This document shows, piece after piece, positions 1-5,134 of a DNA stretch of 5,134 nucleotides. The first letter of the stretch is position 1. Every line of letters begins with the position of its first letter. Position numbers and translations under genes: made by a program. The DNA comes from Novosphingobium sp. Lineage in GTDB: Bacteria > Pseudomonadota > Alphaproteobacteria > Sphingomonadales > Sphingomonadaceae. Below the pieces are notes generated by a model. That model had not been told where the DNA came from and made no database searches. It saw only the letters and a list, made by a program, of their open reading frames with translations. The stretch lies in NCBI GenBank assembly GCA_028697875.1, contig JAQVEQ010000199.1:1-5134 (forward strand), written 5' to 3'.

Positions 1-1811
1 TTGGCGACGAAGCGTTCGCCGGTTGCCGCCAGCGCTTCTTCCACGACCGGATGCCGTCCGCCTTCGATGGCGAGGCTGCGGTCCTCGACGATATCCGGCC
101 GTGCCCAGCCGCCTTCGGCCACGCGTTCGGCAAGGCCCGCCGCGACGTCGATCCGGGCCAGCGCGTCGGCGGTGGCGGCGATGCCGTGCCGGTCGTCCAC
201 CGCGCGGGCGGTCAGTTCCTCGAAATGCGCTTCTTCCGCGGCCAGCGCGTGGCCGCCGGCTTCGGCGATGCGGCTCGCCTCTTCGTGCAGGACCAGCGAG
301 TTGAACCGCACTGCGCTGGCCATGGTCTGGCGGTGAGTGAAACCGCTGTCGGGCGCCATCAGGGTGTCGGCGTGCCGGGCTGGGACTTCGATGAAATAGC
401 CGAGCACCCCGTTGTGCCGGATCTTGAGCGCGGCGATCCCGGTTTCGTCGCGGTACTTCGCTTCCAGCGCGGCGATCGCGCGGCGGGCGTTGCCGGAAAC
501 CTGGCGCAATTCGTCGAGCGCGGCGTCGTAGCCTTGGGCGATGAAGCCGCCCTGGCTACGCTCGGTCGGCGGGGAAGGGACCAGCGCCCGGGCATAGAGA
601 TCGACCAGCGCGGCGTGGCCGCCCAGCGCGGGCAGCAGCCGTTCCAGCAGCGGGGGCAGGCCGGGGCGCCCTTGCAAGTGGTCGCGGATGCGATGCGCTT
701 CGGACAGGCCGTCGCGGATCTGGCCGAGATCGCGCGGGCTGCCGCGCCCGGCGACGATCCGCCCCAGCGCCCGCCCGACATCGGGCAGGGCGCGCAGCAC
801 CGCGCGCAAGTCGGCGCGCAGCAGCGGATCTTCGTGCAGGTACCCGACGGCGGCCAGCCGGGCATGGATCGCATCGGCATCGGTCAGCGGCGAGGCAAGG
901 TCGTCGGCCAGCAGCCGCGCGCCCGCGCCGGTGACGCAGCGGTCGACCGAGGCGATCAGGCTGCCCTTGCGTCCGCCGCGCTGCGCTTCGAGGATTTCGA
1001 GGCTGGAACGGGTCGCCTCGTCCATTGCCAGCCGCGCATCGCCCGCGCGCTCCACCGGAGGCAGCAGCAGGGGCAGCTTGCCGCAGCCGACATGGTCGAG
1101 ATAGGCGACCAGCCCGCCCGCGGCGGCGAGCATGGCGCGGGAAAACGTGCCGAACCCGTCGAGCGTGGCGACGCCGTGGATCGCTTTCAGCCGGGCCTCG
1201 CCTTCGTCGCTGGCGAAGTCCATGCGCGGGCGCGCGATCGTGCCGTCGGGCGCGTCGTCCCACTCTTCGGGGCCGACCAGTTCGCTGGCGCCGAGCCGGG
1301 CGAGCGCGGCGCCCATGCGTTCGGGGGCGCATTCCTCCAGCTCCATCCGCCCGGTCGAGATGTCGCAGGCGGCGATCCCCACCGTGCCGCGCACTTCGCA
1401 GGCGGCGGCAAGCACGTTGGCGCGGCGCGGTTCGAGCAGCGCCTCTTCCGTCAGCGTGCCGGCCGTGACGAAGCGGACGATTTCGCGCGCGACCAGCGCC
1501 TTGGAACCGCCGCGCTTCTTCGCCTCCTCGGGCGTTTCGACCTGTTCGGCGATCGCCACCCGGCATCCGCCCTTTATCAGGCGGGCGAGATAGCCTTCCG
1601 CCGAATGGACCGGCACGCCGCACATCGGGATGGGCCGCCCGTCGTGTTCCCCCCGGCTGGTCAGCGCGATGTCGAGAATCCGGGCGGCGGCCTTGGCGTC
1701 GTCGAAGAACAGCTCGAAGAAATCGCCCATGCGATAGAACAGCAGGCAGTCGCCCGCGCGCGCCTTGAGCGCGAGGTATTGGGCCATCATCGGGGATGCA
1801 CTGCCGGTCAT
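1..1811 (-). CDS. mutS: DNA mismatch repair protein MutS (N-terminal 603 residues; cut by left window edge)
   Basis: MutS recognises mismatches and small loops in newly replicated DNA and recruits MutL. The minus-strand frame has no stop from its start to the window edge. The N-terminus reads PMMAQYLALKA followed by LLFYRMGDFFELFFDDA. F31-F32-E33 is the Phe-x-Glu mismatch-reading motif of domain I (about residues 8–120). The connector domain follows (about 125–245), then the core/lever and clamp, with GYFIEV near 468–473. RHPVVE (586–591) opens the ATPase domain. The last readable residues, GERFVA, lie just before the expected Walker A loop, so Walker A/B and the C-terminus lie outside the window. 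I chose ATG at 1811–1809, which puts the PMM motif in its usual place. An in-frame GTG sits two codons upstream (1817) and a TAG at 1832–1830 closes the frame. No good Shine-Dalgarno precedes either start. The gene is divergent from maeB. The family call is very secure; the exact start is less so. Confidence 0.97.
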   Translation of the reverse strand, partial: MTGSASPMMAQYLALKARAGDCLLFYRMGDFFELFFDDAKAAARILDIALTSRGEHDGRPIPMCGVPVHSAEGYLARLIKGGCRVAIAEQVETPEEAKKRGGSKALVAREIVRFVTAGTLTEEALLEPRRANVLAAACEVRGTVGIAACDISTGRMELEECAPERMGAALARLGASELVGPEEWDDAPDGTIARPRMDFASDEGEARLKAIHGVATLDGFGTFSRAMLAAAGGLVAYLDHVGCGKLPLLLPPVERAGDARLAMDEATRSSLEILEAQRGGRKGSLIASVDRCVTGAGARLLADDLASPLTDADAIHARLAAVGYLHEDPLLRADLRAVLRALPDVGRALGRIVAGRGSPRDLGQIRDGLSEAHRIRDHLQGRPGLPPLLERLLPALGGHAALVDLYARALVPSPPTERSQGGFIAQGYDAALDELRQVSGNARRAIAALEAKYRDETGIAALKIRHNGVLGYFIEVPARHADTLMAPDSGFTHRQTMASAVRFNSLVLHEEASRIAEAGGHALAAEEAHFEELTARAVDDRHGIAATADALARIDVAAGLAERVAEGGWARPDIVEDRSLAIEGGRHPVVEEALAATGERFVA

Positions 1812-1874
1812 TGCCACGCGGTAGCGGGCCTATGCGTGATTCGGGAAGGTTTCGTGCGCAGCTTTCCCCTATCG

Positions 1875-1914
1875 CTTTCGTTCAAGTGCGGTTATCGGCA
1901 TTGATCGACGAAAG
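1875..1914 (+). promoter_or_regulatory. Imperfect stem-loop overlapping the maeB ribosome binding site
   Basis: CTTTCGT (1875–1881) is the exact reverse complement of ACGAAAG (1908–1914). Nested inside it, TCAA (1882–1885) pairs with TTGA (1901–1904) and TGC (1887–1889) with GCA (1898–1900). This gives 14 base pairs, with a one-base bulge on the left, a three-base bulge (1905–1907) on the right, and an eight-base loop (1890–1897). The right arm takes up the first bases of the maeB Shine-Dalgarno. In a transcript starting upstream of 1875 the fold could reduce ribosome access. As DNA it could be an imperfect operator. The pairing is visible; any regulatory role is inference, and the element resembles no riboswitch class I recognise. 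Confidence 0.4.
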
Positions 1915-1918
1915 GAGA
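1911..1918 (+). promoter_or_regulatory. maeB ribosome binding site
   Basis: AAAGGAGA is a near-consensus Shine-Dalgarno sequence. Seven bases separate the AAGGAG core (1912–1917) from TTG at 1925. This decides the start of maeB: the upstream in-frame ATG at 1796 lies inside mutS, would add 43 residues unlike any malic enzyme N-terminus, and has no comparable site. Confidence 0.85.
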
Positions 1919-1924
1919 CTGCCC

Positions 1925-4189
1925 TTGTCCGGCGACGGCAACAAAGTGAGTTTTTCGGAGCGCGAGGCGCTTTTCTATCACGAGACCATCCGGCCCGGTA
2001 AGATCGAGATCGTCGCATCCAAGCCGATGGCGACACAGCGCGATCTGAGCCTGGCCTATTCGCCGGGCGTTGCCGCCCCGGTCGAAGCCATCGCCAAGGA
2101 CCCGGCAAAGGCGGCAATCTACACTGCCCGCGCCAATCTCGTCGCCGTCATTTCCAACGGCACCGCCATTCTCGGCATGGGCAACCTGGGCGCGCTGGCG
2201 TCCAAGCCGGTGATGGAAGGCAAGGCCGTGCTGTTCAAGCGCTTTGCCGATGTCGACTCGATCGACATCGAACTCGCGACCGAAGATCCCGAAGCCTTCG
2301 TCAACGCGGTGGCGCTGATGGAACCCAGCTTCGGCGGCATCAACCTGGAAGACATCAAGTCCCCCGAATGCTTCATCATCGAGCAGGCCCTGCGCGAACG
2401 GATGAAGATCCCGGTGATGCACGACGACCAGCACGGCACCGCGATCATCGCCGCGGCCGGCCTGATCAATGCCTGCCACCTGACCGGGCGGAAGCTGGAA
2501 GACGTGAAAGTCGTGGTGAACGGGGCCGGGGCCTCGGCCCTGGCCTGCACTTCGCTGATCAAGTCGCTGGGCGTGCGGCACACGAACGTCACCATGTGCG
2601 ACAGCAAGGGCGTGATCTACATCGGCCGCGACAACATCGACCAGTTCAAGTCGGCCCATGCGGTGCAGACCGACGCGCGCACGCTGGAAGAAGCGATCGC
2701 CGGGGCCGACGTGTTCCTCGGGCTGTCGGTCAAGGGGGCGCTCAGCCAGGCGATGGTCAAGAAGATGGCGCCCAAGCCGATCATCTTCGCCATGGCCAAT
2801 CCCGATCCGGAAATCACTCCGCCCGAAGCCAGGGCGGTGCGGCCCGACGCGATCGTCGCCACCGGGCGTTCGGACTATCCGAACCAGGTCAACAACGTGC
2901 TGGGCTTCCCGTTCATTTTCCGCGGCGCGCTCGACGTGCAGGCGACCGCGATCAACGAGGAAATGAAGATCGCCGCCGCCCAGGCCATTGCCGAGCTGGC
3001 GCGCGAACGGGTGCCGGAAGAAGTGGCTGCCGCCTATGGCAAGAACCAGCAGTTCGGCACCGAATACATCATCCCCGCGCCGTTCGACCCGCGCCTGATC
3101 GAGCGGGTGTCCTCCGCCGTGGCCAAGGCGGCGATGGATTCGGGCGTGGCGCAGAAGCCGATCGAGGATTTCGACGCCTACCGCCATGCGCTGAAAGTGC
3201 GCCTCAACCCGACGACGAGCGTGCTGTCGCAAGTGTTCGAAGACCTGAAGCGCAATCCCAAGCGCGTCGTCTTCGCCGAGGCGGAAGACGATGTCGTGCT
3301 GCGTGCGGCGATCCAGTTCCGCGATTTCGGCTACGGCACGCCGGTGCTGGTCGGGCGGACTCAGGCCGTGCTCGACAAGCTGGCGGATCTGGGTGTTTCC
3401 GATCCCGAAAGCTACGAGATCCAGAACTCGGCCAATTCGATCTACGTCCCCGAAATGGTCGACTATCTCTACAAGAAGCTGCAACGGCGCGGCTACATGG
3501 AGCGCGACGTGCGCCGCATGGTCAACCAGGAGCGGAACATCTTCGCTTCGCTGCTGGTCGCGCTGGGCCATGGCGACGCGATGATTTCGGGCCTGACGCG
3601 GCCTTTCGCCCAGACCATGCGCGAAGTGCAGCTGGCAATCGATCCGAAGCCGGGGCAGGTGCCGTTCGGCATCCACCTGATGATCGGCAAGAACTTCACC
3701 GTGTTCCTGGCCGACACCACGATCAACGAACGGCCTTCGGCGGAAGAGCTGGCGCATATCGCCAAGGAAACCGCCGCTGTCGCCCGCCGTCTCGGCCACG
3801 AACCGCGTGTCGCCTTCCTCAGCTTCTCGACCTTCGGCAACCCGTCGGGCAAGTGGCTGGAACCGATCCGCGACGCGGTGGCGATCCTCGACGCGGAAAA
3901 GCCGGGCTTTGAATACGAAGGCGAAATGGCGCCCGATGCCGCGCTCAATCCCAAGGTCATGGGCAATTACCCGTTCAGCCGCCTGTCGCAGCCGGCCAAC
4001 GTGCTGATCATGCCCGGCCTGCAATCGGCCAACGTCTCGGCCAAGCTGCTGCGCGAACTGGGCGACAACGCCACGATCGGGCCGATGCTGATCGGGATGG
4101 AAAAGCCGGTGCAGATCGCGCCGATGACGTCGATTGCGCCGGATATCCTGCAACTGGCGGTGCTGGCTGCCGCCGGGGTGGTGGGCTAG
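1925..4189 (+). CDS. maeB: NAD(P)-dependent malic enzyme with C-terminal phosphotransacetylase-like domain
   Basis: This cytoplasmic enzyme oxidatively decarboxylates malate to pyruvate and CO2 while reducing NAD(P). It is 754 residues long from a TTG start, close to E. coli MaeB. The malic domain comes first: catalytic Tyr45 in LAYSPGVA, Lys100 in MEGKAVLFK, and metal ligands Glu142-Asp143 (NLEDIK) and Asp168 (HDDQHGTA). The Rossmann domain has GAGASA at 200–205, DSKG at 226–229, ANPDPE at 291–296 and TGRSDYPNQVNN at 313–324. From about 430 to the end runs a phosphotransacetylase-type domain beginning near KRVVFAEAED (446–455). Where true Pta enzymes carry the catalytic Ser-Arg of VNDLSRG, this protein reads VQIAPMTS (729–736), so the domain is probably regulatory or structural, as known for MaeB and rhizobial Dme/Tme. 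NAD versus NADP preference cannot be settled by eye. The gene is monocistronic here, with mutS divergent and a permease convergent. Only the cofactor is uncertain. Confidence 0.96.
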   Translation: MSGDGNKVSFSEREALFYHETIRPGKIEIVASKPMATQRDLSLAYSPGVAAPVEAIAKDPAKAAIYTARANLVAVISNGTAILGMGNLGALASKPVMEGKAVLFKRFADVDSIDIELATEDPEAFVNAVALMEPSFGGINLEDIKSPECFIIEQALRERMKIPVMHDDQHGTAIIAAAGLINACHLTGRKLEDVKVVVNGAGASALACTSLIKSLGVRHTNVTMCDSKGVIYIGRDNIDQFKSAHAVQTDARTLEEAIAGADVFLGLSVKGALSQAMVKKMAPKPIIFAMANPDPEITPPEARAVRPDAIVATGRSDYPNQVNNVLGFPFIFRGALDVQATAINEEMKIAAAQAIAELARERVPEEVAAAYGKNQQFGTEYIIPAPFDPRLIERVSSAVAKAAMDSGVAQKPIEDFDAYRHALKVRLNPTTSVLSQVFEDLKRNPKRVVFAEAEDDVVLRAAIQFRDFGYGTPVLVGRTQAVLDKLADLGVSDPESYEIQNSANSIYVPEMVDYLYKKLQRRGYMERDVRRMVNQERNIFASLLVALGHGDAMISGLTRPFAQTMREVQLAIDPKPGQVPFGIHLMIGKNFTVFLADTTINERPSAEELAHIAKETAAVARRLGHEPRVAFLSFSTFGNPSGKWLEPIRDAVAILDAEKPGFEYEGEMAPDAALNPKVMGNYPFSRLSQPANVLIMPGLQSANVSAKLLRELGDNATIGPMLIGMEKPVQIAPMTSIAPDILQLAVLAAAGVVG

Positions 4190-4190
4190 C

Positions 4191-4976
4191 TCAGCCGAGC
4201 AGCTTCGCGCCGGAGATCAGCAGCACCATGGCCAGGGCCGGGCGCAGCCATGCGTCCGGTGCGCGGCTGGACAGCAGGCTGCCCGCGATCACCCCGGGGA
4301 TCGATCCGGCCAGCAGGCTCGCCAGCAGGGTCCAGTCGACCCCGCCGATGATCCAGTGGCCGATCCCGCCGACCAGGGCGAGAGGCACGGCATGGGCGAT
4401 GTCCGTTCCGACGATGCGCGATACCGGAAGGCCCGGATAGAGCAGGAGCAGGGCGGTCACCCCGATCGCCCCGGCCCCGACCGATGAAAGCGAGACCGCC
4501 ACGCCGATCACCGCGCCGAGCAGGACGGTCGGCATGGTTTCGCGGCCGGGCGTCACCAGGCTCCGGTGGCTGGCAAATGCGATCAACTGCTTCTGGAAGG
4601 CGACGGCGACGGCCGTGAGCACCAGCATCACGCCGAGCACCAGCAGGATTTCGTGCTGGGCCGACTTGCCGGCCTGTCCGACATAGGAGAGCACGCCCAG
4701 CGTGGCGAGCGAGGCGGGGATGCTGCCCGAGGCCAGGCGGCGCACGATGCGCCAGTCGACCGTATCGCGGAATCCGTGGACGGCCGAGCCTGCGGTCTTG
4801 GTCGTCGCGGCATAGAGCAGGTCCGTGCCGACGGCGGTTTGCGGGGCCACGCCGAACAGCAGCACCAGCAGCGGCGTCATCAGCGCGCCGCCGCCGACGC
4901 CGGTAAACCCCACCATCAGCCCGACGGCCATGCCTGCCAGCGCGTGCAGGAAATCCAGTTGCTGCAACAGGTCCAT
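4191..4976 (-). CDS. TauE/SafE (TSUP, former DUF81) family membrane permease
   Basis: This is an inner-membrane protein of 261 residues, almost entirely hydrophobic, with about eight predicted membrane segments. TauE/SafE proteins are linked to export or uptake of sulfite, sulfoacetate and related anions; the substrate here is unknown. The family's tandem repeat is plain. GVGGGAL (26–32), GTD (50–52), VDW (73–75) and GSIP (84–87) recur as SVGAGAI (165–171), GTD (190–192), VDW (213–215) and GSIP (224–227), about 140 residues apart. I chose ATG at 4976–4974, giving an N-terminus MDLLQQLDF that leads straight into segment 1, with a weak GGGA five bases upstream. ATG at 4982 is nearly as good. 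ATG at 5009 would start inside a palindrome and add a polar, arginine-rich extension, so I reject it. No sulfur-metabolism gene is visible nearby, so the name sulfite exporter would be an over-call. The stop lies one base from that of convergent maeB. Confidence 0.9.
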   Translation of the reverse strand: MDLLQQLDFLHALAGMAVGLMVGFTGVGGGALMTPLLVLLFGVAPQTAVGTDLLYAATTKTAGSAVHGFRDTVDWRIVRRLASGSIPASLATLGVLSYVGQAGKSAQHEILLVLGVMLVLTAVAVAFQKQLIAFASHRSLVTPGRETMPTVLLGAVIGVAVSLSSVGAGAIGVTALLLLYPGLPVSRIVGTDIAHAVPLALVGGIGHWIIGGVDWTLLASLLAGSIPGVIAGSLLSSRAPDAWLRPALAMVLLISGAKLLG

Positions 4977-5002
4977 TGCCATCCCAAGGTTGCGGCACGC
5001 AC

Positions 5003-5034
5003 GTGCCATCCCGGCGCACGCCGGGTGACGGTAC
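5003..5034. repeat. REP-like GC-rich palindrome upstream of the permease gene
   Basis: CCCGGCG (5010–5016) and CGCCGGG (5019–5025) form a perfect seven-base inverted repeat around CA. Outer arms GTGCC (5003–5007) and GGTAC (5030–5034) can also pair, with one G–T wobble, giving an imperfect hairpin with an asymmetric internal loop. It resembles the short dispersed extragenic palindromes common in proteobacterial chromosomes. A second copy is not seen in this window, so repetitive status is inferred from style only. No T-run follows on either strand, which argues against a simple intrinsic terminator. Confidence 0.5.
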
Positions 5035-5134
5035 GCCGAGGGAGCAATTAGGGGCTAGGGCCGCCCGATGGAAAAGACATTTATTAGGGCGCGGGAAATT
5101 TCCTCTTGTGCGGTCCCGCGCGGCGCAATGCCCG
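5035..5134. other. Non-coding right edge, relatively AT-rich, with possible permease promoter
   Basis: No gene can be supported here. The stretch contains AATTAG, ATTTATTA and GAAATTT, much more AT-rich than its surroundings, as expected of a promoter-bearing spacer. Read on the minus strand, TAATAA (5086–5081) could be a -10 for the permease gene, but no good -35 lies at the right distance. On the plus strand an ATG at 5068 opens a frame (MEKTFIRARE) that stays open for 22 codons to the window edge, with AGGG (5057–5060) seven bases before it. That is too short to call a gene. The GC-palindrome to the left and the inverted repeat within it are listed separately. Confidence 0.45.
5089..5121. 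repeat. Eight-base inverted repeat with 17-base loop
   Basis: GCGCGGGA (5089–5096) and TCCCGCGC (5114–5121) are exact reverse complements separated by 17 bases. A second, overlapping palindrome, GGAAATTTCC (5094–5103), sits across the end of the left arm and the start of the loop, so the two structures exclude each other. The arms could be a hairpin or an operator for a gene beyond the right edge or for the permease gene. There is no T-tract after either arm, so it does not look like an intrinsic terminator. Confidence 0.4.

Larger units (their letters stand above)
1812..1924. promoter_or_regulatory. Divergent mutS–maeB intergenic region (shared promoter region)
   Basis: These 113 bases separate the divergent starts of mutS (left) and maeB (right), so both promoters probably lie here, although mutS and maeB transcripts could overlap. 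I see no convincing -35/-10 pair for either gene. A TTGAAC-like hexamer on the minus strand lacks a good -10, and the plus-strand TTATCG at 1892–1897 lacks a good -35. The hexamer GCTTTC occurs twice in direct orientation (1861–1866 and 1874–1879, 13 bases apart), which might be an operator or chance. The right part folds into the stem-loop listed separately. That promoters are here is inferred from gene orientation, not from recognised motifs. Confidence 0.6.

Noticed and set aside
51..1904. A 617-codon plus-strand open frame across the mutS region
   Set aside because: Its codons are exactly antiparallel to the mutS codons, and it stays open because mutS here uses no TTA, CTA or TCA codon. 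The predicted protein is low-complexity Arg/Gly/Ala/Gln-rich with no recognisable family.
2368..3912. A 514-codon plus-strand open frame inside maeB
   Set aside because: It is a frame-shifted shadow of maeB, rich in Arg and Ala, without a ribosome binding site or known domain.
1892..4153. A 753-codon minus-strand open frame opposite maeB
   Set aside because: It is again the codon-for-codon complement of a clearly recognisable gene in high-GC DNA, and its product is His/Arg/Asp/Gly-rich with no domain. No start signal supports it.
4181..4200. An intrinsic bidirectional terminator at the maeB/permease junction
   Set aside because: Only 4-bp stems can form, with no T-rich tract on either strand.
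4977..5009. Extension of the permease gene to an upstream ATG at 5009
   Set aside because: The eleven added residues are polar and arginine-containing, the ATG touches a palindrome arm, and no ribosome binding site precedes it.
4186..5019. A 277-codon minus-strand frame overlapping the permease gene
   Set aside because: It is out of frame with the TauE/SafE protein, which shows clear membrane segments and family motifs. The alternative product is Arg-rich and unlike any membrane or soluble family.
5068..5134. Start of a rightward gene at ATG 5068
   Set aside because: Only 22 codons are visible before the edge, the Shine-Dalgarno is weak, and composition is unlike the neighbouring genes. It cannot be judged without more sequence.
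1..5134. CRISPR array, insertion sequence, tRNA or rRNA gene
   Set aside because: I saw no regularly spaced repeats, no transposase motifs or terminal inverted repeats with target duplications, and no tRNA- or rRNA-like sequence on either strand.

Overview
This window holds three protein genes packed onto a high-GC chromosome: the 5' two-thirds of mutS (leftward, cut by the left edge), a complete malic enzyme–phosphotransacetylase fusion gene maeB (rightward), and a complete TauE/SafE-family permease gene (leftward). High GC, strong C/G preference at third codon positions, near absence of TTA/CTA/TCA codons and the mutS–maeB neighbourhood all suggest an alphaproteobacterium. I suspect a sphingomonad (Novosphingobium/Sphingobium/Erythrobacter-like), but this is inference from general style, not a database match.

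Layout: bases 1–1811 encode MutS residues 1–603 on the minus strand, and the ATPase Walker A lies just beyond the left edge. Bases 1812–1924 are a short divergent intergenic region that must carry promoters for both mutS and maeB. Its maeB-proximal part can fold into an imperfect stem-loop that runs into the maeB Shine-Dalgarno sequence. maeB (1925–4189) starts at TTG behind a strong ribosome binding site. It ends one base before the stop codon of the convergent permease gene (4191–4976). Bases 4977–5134 are non-coding as far as I can tell. They hold a GC-rich REP-like palindrome next to the permease start and a second, wider inverted repeat in an AT-richer stretch near the right edge.

The genes do not form one pathway. 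MutS is mismatch repair. MaeB decarboxylates malate to pyruvate and links the TCA cycle with pyruvate and reducing-power supply. The TauE/SafE protein is an inner-membrane permease, probably for a small sulfur-containing or organic anion. Nothing here amounts to a new defence, mobile or biosynthetic system; this is ordinary housekeeping chromosome. The points most worth a second look are the stem-loop at the maeB ribosome binding site, the apparently inactive phosphotransacetylase domain of MaeB, the one-base convergent gene junction, and the two palindromes right of the permease gene.
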